Shown one piece after another: positions 16,882 through 25,765 of a DNA stretch of 60,732 nucleotides. The stretch spans positions 1 through 60,732 of the forward strand of contig NZ_KQ948469.1 in NCBI RefSeq assembly GCF_001514115.1, given 5' to 3'. Each line of letters starts with the position of its first letter. Positions within the stretch are counted from its first letter, which is position 1. The notes beneath the pieces are model-generated. The model made no database searches, was not told where the DNA came from, and saw only the letters and a program-made list of their open reading frames with translations. The stretch comes from Streptomyces olivochromogenes. Its GTDB lineage: Bacteria; Actinomycetota; Actinomycetes; Streptomycetales; Streptomycetaceae. Made by a program: the position numbers and the translations under genes.

Positions 16882-19791
16882 ATGGGACTACGGTCATTGA
16901 CCGGGCGCCGCGAGCTGCTCGACACCGCCCGGGCCGAGTTGACGGCCCGTCCCGGAGTGCTCTTCCACGGTCCCGCAGGGATCGGCAAGTCCGTGCTCGT
17001 GACCGCCCTCTTGGCGTCCTTGGCCGCGCACGACCGGCCGGCCGGCACGGTGCTGCACTGCTCGCCCGCGGAGGAGGACACCCGGCTCCCGTTCGCCGGC
17101 CTCATCGACCTGTTCGCGCGCGTGCCGGACAGCTGCCTGGAGGCGCTCGCGCCCGCGCCCCGGGCGGCTCTGCGGGCGGCCCTGCTGCGCGGCCGGGAAC
17201 CGGTCGACGACCAGAGCCGTCTCGCGGTGCGCGTCGCCGTCCTGGAAGTGCTGCGAAACCTCGCCGCCACCGGCCCCGTTCTGCTGGTCATCGACGACCT
17301 CCAGTGGCTCGACGGGCCCAGCGCCGAGGTGCTCGCCTTCGTCGTACGCCGCGTCGAGGGCCTCGACATACGCGTGGTGGCCGCCGAGCGGGTGGCCGAC
17401 GGCGAGCAGCCCGAACGGCTGCGCTGCTGCCCGCCGGGCACGGTCGAGCTTCCCGTGCCGCCGCTGGCGGACGGCGAGGTGGCACACCTCGTGCGCACCG
17501 GCATCGGTGCCGACCTGCCGCCGGCGGTGCTGCGGGCCATCCAGGACGCCGCTGCCGGTAACCCGTGGTACGCACTGGAGTTGGGGCGGGCGGCCACGCG
17601 CGAGGGAGGGCCCGTCGGCTTCGGCCGGACGCTGCCCGTACCCCGAAGGCTACGTACCCTCCTGCTGAACCAGGCGCGTACGCTGCCGGAAACAGTGCGG
17701 CACACCCTCCTCGTCACGAGCGCCGCCGCCCGCCCCAGCCTCACTCTGCTGCGTGCCACCGGGCTCCATGACCCCGCCGCGGACCTCGCGGAGGCCGAAC
17801 GACTCGGTGTCGCGACGGCCGACGCCGACGGAACCATACGTTTCCGCCATCCGCTGATCCGGGCCGCTGTCTATGCCGACGCCCCGGAGTACAGCCGCCG
17901 GCAGGCACACGCCCTGCTGGCTCAATCGGTCACCGAGCCCGTGGAGCAGGCCCGCCACCTCGCTCTCGCCCACCCGCACGAGGACGAGACCACCGCCCGC
18001 ACGCTGATGTCCGCGGCCGAGTCCGCACGCCGCCACGGCGCACCCGACGCCGCCTTCGAACTGGCCGAGCTCGCTGTCCGACGCACTCCAGGCGACCGCT
18101 CCGCGGATCGCGCCGACCGGCTGCTGGCCGCGGCCGAGTACGCATGCGACGCCGGACAACTGGAGGAGGCGGGCCAGGCGGCCGAGAGCGTCCTCGCCGA
18201 GTCGGGCTCCGCACGGCAGCGGGTGCGGGCCCGGCTGATCCTGCTGCGCAACGCCGGGCAGGCCCTGGAAGGCACCCATGACCTGATCGAGGAGGGCCTC
18301 CGGGACGCCGACGGCGACCCGGCGGCCGAGGCATGGCTGCACCACTGGGCGGCGGTACGCGGCCTGCTGTGCGGGGAGTTGGAGGAGGCGGCCCGGCATG
18401 CCCGGCGCGCTGCCCGGCATGCGGCCCACGCGGGCGACATCGACACCCGGATCGGGGCGCTCGCCACCCTGGCCCGGGTGCGGTCCCTGGCCGGGGCACC
18501 GGTCGCCGCCGACGCCGCGCTCGAGGAGGCACTCACTCTGGTCGGCGGCGCCGACGCCGGTCCGGAGAGCTGGGGGCTGATCCGGATGCGGGCGATCCTC
18601 GCCCTGGACTCCGACAAGGTGACCGAGGCCCGGGACCAGGTCGGCGGACTCCTTGCGGAAATAGGCGAGTTCGCCGGGGTCGAGGAGGTCATGGCGACCT
18701 TGGTGTCGCTGACCCGTATTCAGGTGCGCTCCGGGGACTGCCGGGAGGCGCTGCGCACCGCCGCCCGCTGCTCGCGTGCCATGGCCGAGACGGGCGTACA
18801 GGCGGCTCCGGCGCTGTATGCGGCGGCGCTCGCGGCGACCGCGGGCGGCACCGCCGACGAGGCCCGACACCTCGCCCAGCAGGCGGTACGGGCCTCGGAG
18901 GCGGACGGCGACCGGTTGTTCCTGCTGCGCGCGCTGGCGGTGCTCGGGCAGGCCGAGCTGCTCGTCGGCGACCCACGGGGGGCTGCGTCCGCGGTCGAGG
19001 CGCTGCAACGCGTCAAGGAACTCGGCGAGGCCATGTCCGCCGCCGACCCGCCCTTGCTGCACTGGTACAGCGACTTGGCCGAGGCCCTGGTCGTCCTGGG
19101 CGAGACGGACGCGGCCGGGGCCGTGCTCCGCGAGGCCCGCACGCGTGCGTCCGGCGATGCGCCCGGGAGCGTCGTGGCAGCTCTGGAGCGGGCGGAGGGG
19201 CTGCGTGAGGCGGGGCTCGGCCGGGCGAAGGAGGGGGCGGTACGACTGCGTGCGGCCGTGGACCGCCTACGCCAACTTCCGTTGCCCGTGGAGCTGGTAC
19301 GCACCCTGATCGCGCTCGGCGCGGTCGAGCGCCGCGCCCGCCACAGGAACGCGGCGCGTGCGGTCCTCGGCGAGGCCCTGGAGACCGCCACACTGATCGG
19401 CGCCGCTCCGCTGGCGGCGCGGGCCAGGGACGAACTGGCGCGGCTGGAAGCCGGAGAGCGGAGCGGCGAGGCAGGCGCGGGCGGGCCCGAACTCACCCCC
19501 ACGGAAGCCAGGATCGCCGGACTGGTCGGCGGCGGGGCCACCAACCGGGAAGTCGCCGCAGAGCTGTTCATCAGCGTCAAGACGGTGGAAGGTGCCCTGT
19601 CGCGGGTCTACCGCAAGGTCGGGGTCCGCTCGCGCACCGCGCTGGCCCATGCGATGGCGGTAGCCGTCATCGCGTCCGGGGCGGCCGTGGATTCCGGCGA
19701 GGACGACCAAGTCAAGCCCCCGGCCCAGGCGGTGATGACAAGTCAGCCCGGCCGTGTCCGGATTCCCCGTACGCGCGGCACACGCCGTTGA
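16882..19791 (+). CDS. LAL-family LuxR regulator with AAA ATPase domain
   Basis: This is a 969-residue regulator. The N-terminus is an AAA/STAND ATPase: SLTGRRELLD, Walker A VLFHGPAGIGKSVLVTALLA, Walker B VLLVIDDLQWLDGPSAEVLA, and sensor FRHPLIRAAVYADA. A long TPR-like helical region follows. The C-terminal LuxR helix-turn-helix is LTPTEARIAGLVGGGATNRE, then LFISVKTVEGALSRVYRKVG and SRTALAHAMA. Start 16882 is the methionine just before the conserved SLTGRRELL; ATG 16753 would add 43 residues of arginine-rich tail. LALs often activate secondary-metabolite or sugar genes. The downstream S53 peptidase is on the same strand and could be a target. Confidence 0.9.
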   Translation: MGLRSLTGRRELLDTARAELTARPGVLFHGPAGIGKSVLVTALLASLAAHDRPAGTVLHCSPAEEDTRLPFAGLIDLFARVPDSCLEALAPAPRAALRAALLRGREPVDDQSRLAVRVAVLEVLRNLAATGPVLLVIDDLQWLDGPSAEVLAFVVRRVEGLDIRVVAAERVADGEQPERLRCCPPGTVELPVPPLADGEVAHLVRTGIGADLPPAVLRAIQDAAAGNPWYALELGRAATREGGPVGFGRTLPVPRRLRTLLLNQARTLPETVRHTLLVTSAAARPSLTLLRATGLHDPAADLAEAERLGVATADADGTIRFRHPLIRAAVYADAPEYSRRQAHALLAQSVTEPVEQARHLALAHPHEDETTARTLMSAAESARRHGAPDAAFELAELAVRRTPGDRSADRADRLLAAAEYACDAGQLEEAGQAAESVLAESGSARQRVRARLILLRNAGQALEGTHDLIEEGLRDADGDPAAEAWLHHWAAVRGLLCGELEEAARHARRAARHAAHAGDIDTRIGALATLARVRSLAGAPVAADAALEEALTLVGGADAGPESWGLIRMRAILALDSDKVTEARDQVGGLLAEIGEFAGVEEVMATLVSLTRIQVRSGDCREALRTAARCSRAMAETGVQAAPALYAAALAATAGGTADEARHLAQQAVRASEADGDRLFLLRALAVLGQAELLVGDPRGAASAVEALQRVKELGEAMSAADPPLLHWYSDLAEALVVLGETDAAGAVLREARTRASGDAPGSVVAALERAEGLREAGLGRAKEGAVRLRAAVDRLRQLPLPVELVRTLIALGAVERRARHRNAARAVLGEALETATLIGAAPLAARARDELARLEAGERSGEAGAGGPELTPTEARIAGLVGGGATNREVAAELFISVKTVEGALSRVYRKVGVRSRTALAHAMAVAVIASGAAVDSGEDDQVKPPAQAVMTSQPGRVRIPRTRGTRR

Positions 19792-19826
19792 CGTGACATC
19801 CGCAGTTCACGTGACATCCGCAGTTA
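19791..19826 (+). repeat. 18-bp direct repeat upstream of the S53 peptidase
   Basis: ACGTGACATCCGCAGTTC (19791-19808) and ACGTGACATCCGCAGTTA (19809-19826) follow head to tail and differ only in the last base. They begin at the LAL stop codon and lie about 105 bases before the peptidase start, where an operator would fit. Confidence 0.75.
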
Positions 19827-19930
19827 ACACGCAACGCAAGGGTTCCCCCGCTTATGCGGGTGGGGCTGATGTTCCTACGGTGAAGCCGTTCCGCTTCCGG
19901 GACACCACCCCCACTCTCCGGAGGACTTCA

Positions 19931-21559
19931 GTGAAGTCACGCCTGAAACTGCTCGGCCTGGTCGCCGTGCCGGCCCTGCTCGCCGCCGCCGTCCCCACCG
20001 CCTACGCCGCCGGCACCCCCCAGCCGCACTCGACCCGCGCGGCCATCACCGGAGATGTCCTGAAGGGCCTGAACCACAACGCGACCCACACCGGCAGCGT
20101 CGCCGCCGGGAAGCGGATATCGGTGGCGATAAGCCTGGCCCCCAGAAACGACAAGGCGCTCGACACCTTCGTCGCCCAGGTCAGCAACCCGCGGTCGAGC
20201 TCCTACGGGCATTACTTGACGAAGCATCAGTTCGCGGCCCGATTCGGCCGGACCGATGCCGAGATCAAGCAGCTCAAGGAGTACCTGCACGCGCAGGGGC
20301 TCACCGTCGGCACCGTCCACTCGGGGAACCTGCTGGTCGACGCCAGCGGTACCGCCGCCCAGCTGGAGAAGGCCTTCGGCACCAAGCTGTCGACCTGGAA
20401 GGACGCAGCGTCGGGCCGCGCGTTCTACGCCAACGACACCGCGCCGACCCTGCCGACCGCCATCGCCTCCCTCGTCAGCGACGTGGCCGGCCTCAACAAC
20501 CGCGCCCAGCTGCATCACCAGGCGCCCTCCACCGTCACCCCGCGCAACGGCCCGGGCGGCGGCTACACCCCGCTACAGCTCAAGGGTGGCTACAACGTCT
20601 CCGGTACGTACACCGGCAGCGGCCAGAAGATCGCGCTGCTGGAGTTCGACGGCTTCCAGCAGTCGAACATCACCAAGTACGACACCAACTACAGTCTGGG
20701 CTCGCCCACTCCGACCGTGCAGAAGGTGGACGGCGGTTCCGGTTCGCTCGGCGACGGCCAGGTCGAGGTGGAGCTGGACATCGAGGTCCTGCACGCGATC
20801 GCCCCCAAGGCGAACGTCACCGTCTTCGAGGGGCCCAACTCCGACGCCGGTGAGGTCGACACCTACCAGGCCATCGTCGACAGCGGCATCCCGACCACGT
20901 CGATCAGCTGGGGCGCCGCCGAGAGCGCGCGCACCACATCCAACATCAACGCCGTGGACGCCGTCTTCAAGGCGGGCGCCGCCGAGGGCCTCGGCTTCTA
21001 CGCGGCCTCAGGAGACGACGGCTCCGACGACGCGGGCGACGGCGGCACCTCCGTCGACTACCCGGCCAGCGACCCGTACGTCACCGGTGTCGGCGGCACC
21101 AAGCTGACCGTCACCTCGTCCAACGCCTGGAGCAAGGAGGTGGCCTGGTCCGGGGGCGGCGGCGGCAAGTCCTCCGTCTTCAAGATCCCCAGCTGGCAGA
21201 CCGCCGTGCAGAAGAGCGCAGGCGGCGGCTACCGTCAGGTACCGGACGTCTCGGCCCACGCCAACCCCAGCCCCGGCGTCTCGATCTACTCGCAGGGCAG
21301 CTGGAGCTCGGTCGGCGGCACCAGCGCCGCCGCGCCCGAGTGGGCGGCGTTCGCCGCGCTGTACAACCAGCAGGCCGCGGCGGCCGGCAAGGCCAACCTC
21401 GGCTTCGCCAACCCCGCCCTCTACACGGCGAGCGGCACCGGCTTCCACGACGTCACCAGCGGCAGCAACGGCGCCTACTCCGCCGCCACCGGCTGGGACT
21501 TCACCACCGGATGGGGCTCGTACAACGCCGCGACCCTGGCGAGCAAGCTGCTCGGCTGA
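19931..21559 (+). CDS. secreted S53 (sedolisin/kumamolisin) serine-carboxyl peptidase
   Basis: The 542-residue precursor starts at GTG 19931. A Sec signal peptide (VKSRLKLLGLVAVPALLAAA...YAAG, about 27 residues) is followed by the pro-kumamolisin chaperone domain (to about residue 195, RSSSYGHYLTKHQFAARFG). The catalytic domain shows the Glu/Asp pair in QVEVELDIEVLHAIAPKA (about E279 and D283), the oxyanion aspartate in YAASGDDGS, and the nucleophile in SVGGTSAAAPEWAAF. The C-terminal calcium site FHDVTSGSNGAYSAATGWDF is intact. It is an acid-active secreted endopeptidase in this family. A strong hairpin terminator follows. Confidence 0.93.
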   Translation: MKSRLKLLGLVAVPALLAAAVPTAYAAGTPQPHSTRAAITGDVLKGLNHNATHTGSVAAGKRISVAISLAPRNDKALDTFVAQVSNPRSSSYGHYLTKHQFAARFGRTDAEIKQLKEYLHAQGLTVGTVHSGNLLVDASGTAAQLEKAFGTKLSTWKDAASGRAFYANDTAPTLPTAIASLVSDVAGLNNRAQLHHQAPSTVTPRNGPGGGYTPLQLKGGYNVSGTYTGSGQKIALLEFDGFQQSNITKYDTNYSLGSPTPTVQKVDGGSGSLGDGQVEVELDIEVLHAIAPKANVTVFEGPNSDAGEVDTYQAIVDSGIPTTSISWGAAESARTTSNINAVDAVFKAGAAEGLGFYAASGDDGSDDAGDGGTSVDYPASDPYVTGVGGTKLTVTSSNAWSKEVAWSGGGGGKSSVFKIPSWQTAVQKSAGGGYRQVPDVSAHANPSPGVSIYSQGSWSSVGGTSAAAPEWAAFAALYNQQAAAAGKANLGFANPALYTASGTGFHDVTSGSNGAYSAATGWDFTTGWGSYNAATLASKLLG

Positions 21560-21592
21560 CCTCCAGCGGATGTGAGTGCCAACCAATAGGGT

Positions 21593-21618
21593 GCGGGTCG
21601 GGATCACTCCCGGCCCGC
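21593..21618 (+). terminator. hairpin terminator after the S53 peptidase
   Basis: GCGGGTCGGGA - TCAC - TCCCGGCCCGC forms an 11-bp stem (one G:T pair) with a 4-base loop, 34 bases after the stop. No U-tract follows, as is common in Streptomyces. Confidence 0.75.
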
Positions 21619-21895
21619 GCTTCGGGTCTGTTCCCGTCCCTGCGTTCCGAATGCGTCGCACATGAGTCCGCTGGCGGGTTCGGCTCGCGGAGTGGACTGC
21701 TGGACCATCCCGCCACCAGCCGCCGCACCGATGCGAGCAGGAATCATGCGTGTCTGTCCGATGGCTTCAGGCCGGATCAGAGCACACGCGTGCGGGTGCA
21801 CCCGCCATGTGTCCCGGCGGGTGAGGGCGCACGGTCGCCCGTCAACTCCCCACGTCACGCTGGTGCTTCATGACCATCTGTGGTTACCTGGCTGC

Positions 21896-21970
21896 ATGAC
21901 CGTGCTCGTGACTCGCCGCCACGTCGACTACGTGCGTGTCACCACCACGGGTTGTTCCGCCGAGAGCTGA
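21896..21970 (+). CDS. 24-residue leader peptide ahead of metY
   Basis: The ATG at 21896 opens a 24-codon frame ending RRHVDYVRVTTTGCSAES and TGA, 140 bases before metY. It shares the core [VI]-D-[YL]-x-R-[VT]-x-[TS]-[TA]-x-C, with identical spacing, with small frames at 27015 and 44605 in this window. From memory, actinobacterial peptides of this kind (RRHVD-x-x-R...C) are annotated as putative leader peptides upstream of sulfur genes. The likely role is cysteine-responsive attenuation: translation of the single late Cys codon (residue 20) would be slow when charged tRNA-Cys is scarce. The ribosome site is weak; GTG 21902 is an alternative start. Confidence 0.65.
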   Translation: MTVLVTRRHVDYVRVTTTGCSAES

Positions 21971-22110
21971 CGCCCCGCTCCGGCACCTGATCACTCCCCC
22001 TCTCCGCACCGTGCTGCCCGCTGCCCCTGCCCGGGCGCGGCGCACAGCCCTGCGGTGCCTTCACCAACCCCGCGCGCCTTCGTACGTCGCACGCCGCACA
22101 AGGGAGAAGC

Positions 22111-23472
22111 ATGAGCCAGCCCATCGACTCCGTCACCGCAGGTCACACCCCCGAGGACGAGCCCGTCGGCCCCGACACCTCGGCCTGGTCGTTCGAGACC
22201 AAGCAGATCCATGCCGGTGCCGCGCCGGACCCGACGACCGGGGCACGGGCGGTGCCGATCTACCAGACCAGCTCGTTCGTGTTCCGCGACACCCAGCACG
22301 CCGCCGACCTGTTCGCGCTGGCCGAGCCCGGCAACATCTACACGCGCATCCACAACCCCACCCAGGACGTCTTCGAGCAGCGCGTCGCCGCACTGGAGGG
22401 CGGAGTGGCCGCGGTGGCACTCGCCTCCGGTCAGGCCGCCGAAACGCTCGCCATCCTGACGCTGGCATCCGCCGGCGACCACCTCGTGTCCAGCACCTCC
22501 CTGTACGGCGGCACGTACAACCTCTTCCGCCACACCCTTCCCAAGTTCGGCATCGAGGTGTCGTTCGTCGACGACCCGGACGACCTCGAGGCGTGGCGGG
22601 CCGCGATCCGGCCGAACACGAAGGCCCTGTTCGCCGAGACACTCGGCAATCCGCGCGGCAACGTACTCGACGTACGAGCGGTGGCTGACGTCGCGCACAA
22701 GGCGGGCGTTCCGCTGATCGTGGACAACACCGTGCCGACCCCGTTTCTGCTGCGGCCCATCGAGCACGGTGCCGACATCGTCGTCCACTCCGCGACGAAG
22801 TTCCTCGGCGGCCATGGCACCACCATCGCCGGCGTCGTGGTCGACGGCGGCACCTTCGACTTCGGCGCGCACGCCGACCGCTTCCCCGACTTCAGCGAAC
22901 CGGATCCCAGCTACCACGGGCTGCGGTACTGGCCCGCGCTCGGCCCGGGCGCCTTCGCGATCAAGCTGCGGGTGCAGTTGTTGCGCGACATCGGTCCGGC
23001 CATCTCGCCGCACTCCGCCTTCCTGCTCCTGCAGGGCGTCGAGACGCTCAGTCTGCGCATCGAGCGGCACTCCGCCAACGCCCAGGCCCTGGCCGAGTGG
23101 CTGGAGCAGCGCGACGAGGTCGCCGCCGTCCACTATCCGGGACTCGAATCCAACCGGTGGTACGCGGCGGGGCAACGCTATCTTCCGCGCGGCGCCGGGG
23201 CGGTGCTGGCCTTCGAACTGCGGGACGGGGTCGAGGCCGGAAAGCGATTCGTGGACGCGGTCGAACTCTTCAGTCACCTCGCCAACATCGGGGACGTACG
23301 CAGCCTCATCATCCACCCGGCGTCCACCACCCACAGCCAGCTGGACGAGGCGCAGTTGGCGGCGACCGGCACCTCACCCGGACTGGTACGCCTGTCGGTC
23401 GGGATCGAGAACCTCGCCGACCTCAAGGCCGACCTGGAGGCCGGGTTCCGCGCGGCCAAGGGCGCGTCCTGA
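22111..23472 (+). CDS. metY: O-acetylhomoserine sulfhydrylase (PLP enzyme)
   Basis: This 453-residue Cys/Met-metabolism PLP enzyme makes homocysteine from O-acetylhomoserine and sulfide. Visible markers are WSFETKQIHAG, VPIYQTSSFVFRDTQHAADL, the PLP-phosphate region ASGQAAETLAIL, VDNTVPTPFLLRPIEHGADI and the Schiff-base lysine in HSATKFLGGHGTTIAGVVVD. The long insertion after that motif and the total length fit MetY rather than MetB. GGGAGAAGC precedes ATG 22111. It is the first gene of metY-metX (4-base overlap) and is preceded by a leader peptide. Confidence 0.94.
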   Translation: MSQPIDSVTAGHTPEDEPVGPDTSAWSFETKQIHAGAAPDPTTGARAVPIYQTSSFVFRDTQHAADLFALAEPGNIYTRIHNPTQDVFEQRVAALEGGVAAVALASGQAAETLAILTLASAGDHLVSSTSLYGGTYNLFRHTLPKFGIEVSFVDDPDDLEAWRAAIRPNTKALFAETLGNPRGNVLDVRAVADVAHKAGVPLIVDNTVPTPFLLRPIEHGADIVVHSATKFLGGHGTTIAGVVVDGGTFDFGAHADRFPDFSEPDPSYHGLRYWPALGPGAFAIKLRVQLLRDIGPAISPHSAFLLLQGVETLSLRIERHSANAQALAEWLEQRDEVAAVHYPGLESNRWYAAGQRYLPRGAGAVLAFELRDGVEAGKRFVDAVELFSHLANIGDVRSLIIHPASTTHSQLDEAQLAATGTSPGLVRLSVGIENLADLKADLEAGFRAAKGAS

Positions 23473-24620
23473 ACAGCGTACCGACGCCGTCCGCGGTCCC
23501 CCTTCCGCCGGCCTCCGGGGCCTGGTGGGAGGGGGACCCGCCCGGGCGCCGCCAGTGGCATACCCGGGAGAAGCCGCTTGCGCTGGAGGCGGGCGGTGAA
23601 CTGCCCGGCGTACGGCTGGCGTTCGAGACCTGGGGCCGGCTCGCACCGGACCGCTCCAACGCCGTACTGGTACTGCACGCGCTGACCGGCGACAGCCATG
23701 CCGCCGGATCCGCCGAACCCGGTCACCCCACCCCCGGCTGGTGGGACGCCCTCATCGGCGCCGGGCAGGCCCTGGACACGGACCGGTGGTTCGTCGTCGC
23801 GCCGAACGTGCTCGGCGGCTGCCAGGGCAGCACCGGGCCGTCCTCGCTCCGCCCCGACGGGCGGCGCTGGGGCGGGGACTTCCCGTTCCTGACCCAGCGC
23901 GACCAGGTCGCCGTGGAGGCCGGCCTGGCGGACGAACTGGGCATCGAGCGCTGGGCGTTGGTGATCGGCGGCTCCATGGGCGGGATGCGCGCCCTGGAGT
24001 GGGCAGTGACGTATCCGGAACGCACGGACGCGCTCCTGCTGCTCGCCACCACCGCGGCGGCGAGCGCCGAGCAGATCGCCTGGGCGAACATCCAGCTCCA
24101 CGCCATCCGCGCCGACCCGCACTGGCGCGGCGGCGACTACCACGACGCCGGCCCCGGCCGCGGACCGCACACGGGACTCGGCCTGGCCCGTCGCCTGGCC
24201 CACGTCACCTACCGCAGCGAGCCGGAACTGGCGGTCCGCTTCGGCCGGACGCCCCAGGGCACGGAGGACCCGTGGAACGGCGGCCGCTATCAGGTCGAGT
24301 CGTACCTCGACCACCACGCCGCCAAGTTGGTGCGCCGTTTCGACGCGGGCAGCTACGTGACGCTGGCGCAGGCCATGAACAGCCACGACATCGGCCGTGA
24401 CCGCGGAGACACGCGCACCGCCCTGCGCCGGGTGACCGCGAGGACCCTAGTCGCCGGAGTCGACTCCGACCGCCTCTACCCGCCGTCCCAGCAGGCGGAG
24501 CTGGCCGCCGCGATCCCTGCCGCGGACCGCCTCCGTCTGATCGAATCCCCCTACGGCCACGACGGATTCCTGATCGAGACGGGGCAGGTCGCCGCGCTCG
24601 TCCGTGAACTCGTCGGCTAG
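23469..24620 (+). CDS. metX: homoserine O-acetyltransferase
   Basis: This alpha/beta-hydrolase-fold acyltransferase of about 383 residues makes O-acetylhomoserine for MetY. It shows VLVLHALTGDSHAAG, NVLGGCQGSTGPSSLRPDGR, the nucleophile elbow VIGGSMGGMRALEWAV (Ser in GGSMGG), the acid in VAGVDSDRLYPPSQQ and the histidine in SPYGHDGFLIE. No ATG, GTG or TTG exists in frame near the conserved N-terminus. The best start is CTG 23469, which overlaps the metY stop as CTGA, giving translational coupling like an ATGA junction. That unusual start should be kept in mind. Confidence 0.92.
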   Translation: MNSVPTPSAVPLPPASGAWWEGDPPGRRQWHTREKPLALEAGGELPGVRLAFETWGRLAPDRSNAVLVLHALTGDSHAAGSAEPGHPTPGWWDALIGAGQALDTDRWFVVAPNVLGGCQGSTGPSSLRPDGRRWGGDFPFLTQRDQVAVEAGLADELGIERWALVIGGSMGGMRALEWAVTYPERTDALLLLATTAAASAEQIAWANIQLHAIRADPHWRGGDYHDAGPGRGPHTGLGLARRLAHVTYRSEPELAVRFGRTPQGTEDPWNGGRYQVESYLDHHAAKLVRRFDAGSYVTLAQAMNSHDIGRDRGDTRTALRRVTARTLVAGVDSDRLYPPSQQAELAAAIPAADRLRLIESPYGHDGFLIETGQVAALVRELVG

Positions 24621-24655
24621 CCGCCCGACCGGAGAGGTGCTCGTGAGCCCGGGAC

Positions 24656-25630
24656 TCAGGTGCCCGTCGTGAGCGGCCTGGACGGATCCTGGGACCATTC
24701 CTCCAGCGAACCGTCGTACAGGGTGATGTCCTGACGGCCCAGCAGCGTGAGGGCGAGCGCGGTGCCGGCGGCCGAGATGCCGCCGCCGCAGTAGAGGATC
24801 ACCGGTGACTCCTCGCCCTTGAGGACCGCACCCACGCGTTCGGCGAGTTCGGCGGCAGGCAGAAACCGGCCCGTGCCGTCGAGAAGGCCGCGCCCAGGCA
24901 GGCTGAGACTGCCGGGGATGTGGCCGCGTCGGCTGTAACGGGTGAAGGCGGAGCCGTCGAAGCCGCCGGGCGGCAGCGCACACACCAGCGTGCCGGGACG
25001 CTCGCCGCGGCTGACGGCCCCCACCGTCTCAATTCCGGTCCACATGCCAGGACGGGGTACGGGGGTGAGGGGGCCGATGGCCGGAGTGGCACTCGCCTCG
25101 CCACCACCCGTCTCGTCGCTACCTGTCTCGTCGCTACCCGTCTCGTCTCCACGGGCGATCGGATGTCCGCCCGTCTCCCATGCCTGCCATCCACCGTCCA
25201 GTACCGCCACCGGCACGGAGATCGACCGCAGCATCCACCACAGCCGGGCCGCCCAGATGCCACCGCCGCTGTCGTAGGCGACGACCTCCGAACCGTCGCG
25301 GACACCGAGCCGTTGCAGGGCGGCGGCCAGCGCCTCCGGTGCCGGGACCGCGAAATGGTACGGCGCCCCCTGGTCCGACAGTTCGCCCGTGAGGTCCGCG
25401 TGGCGAGAGCCGGGGATGTGGCGCTCGGCCCACTCGGCGCGACCGGTGCCGGACCGGTGGTCGCCGTCGTGGCGGGGCGACGGCAGCAGCGCGGTGGCAT
25501 CGAGGACGACCAGCCGGGGGTCGCCGAGGCGGGCGGAGAGCCACACGTCGTCGACCAGCGGTCCGGGAAGCAGGGCGTCGGAGAGCACGGGGTCGGAAAG
25601 CACGGGATCGGGGCGCAGAGGGTCGGTCAT
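24656..25630 (-). CDS. rhodanese-type sulfurtransferase (TST/MST family)
   Basis: This 324-residue two-domain rhodanese has an N-terminal inactive domain (RLVVLDATALLPSP, HIPGSRHADLTGELSD, YDSGGGIWAARLWWMLRSI) and a C-terminal active domain with GHIPGSLSLPGRGLLDGTGR and the catalytic loop VILYCGGGISAAGTALALTL. The active-site loop Cys-Gly-Gly-Gly-Ile-Ser differs from the usual CRxGxT or CGSGVT of thiosulfate and mercaptopyruvate sulfurtransferases. Between the domains the sequence has an in-frame 15-base tandem repeat giving SDETGSDETG. It faces metX convergently. Donor and acceptor are unknown. Confidence 0.88.
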   Translation of the reverse strand: MTDPLRPDPVLSDPVLSDALLPGPLVDDVWLSARLGDPRLVVLDATALLPSPRHDGDHRSGTGRAEWAERHIPGSRHADLTGELSDQGAPYHFAVPAPEALAAALQRLGVRDGSEVVAYDSGGGIWAARLWWMLRSISVPVAVLDGGWQAWETGGHPIARGDETGSDETGSDETGGGEASATPAIGPLTPVPRPGMWTGIETVGAVSRGERPGTLVCALPPGGFDGSAFTRYSRRGHIPGSLSLPGRGLLDGTGRFLPAAELAERVGAVLKGEESPVILYCGGGISAAGTALALTLLGRQDITLYDGSLEEWSQDPSRPLTTGT

Positions 25631-25725
25631 GGCGGGGATGCTAACCCCGCGGTGCCCGTTAAGGGTGAGCCTGATCTGCGAGTTCTCGTTGGCTGGGCAA
25701 GCTCGTCCCACATCGTGGAACTCGT

Positions 25726-25756
25726 TTGTACAACATCGACTGCTCGGGGTTATGGT
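25726..25756 (+). promoter_or_regulatory. possible promoter for the TPP-riboswitch operon
   Basis: TTGTAC (25726-25731) and TATGGT (25751-25756) are 19 bases apart, ten bases before the riboswitch P1 helix. The match to the vegetative consensus is moderate. Confidence 0.4.
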
Positions 25757-25765
25757 TTCGGCCAT

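Noticed and set aside
19848..19874. CRISPR-repeat-like string (CCCCCGC-TTAT-GCGGG with TTCC nearby)
   Set aside because: Only one copy is present, with no spacing repeats and no cas genes; it is better described as a lone hairpin in the peptidase leader.
21971..22110. SAM riboswitch before metY
   Set aside because: I looked for SAM-I or SAM-IV cores because such elements precede met genes in actinobacteria, and saw no matching conserved blocks. The leader peptide seems to be the control element.
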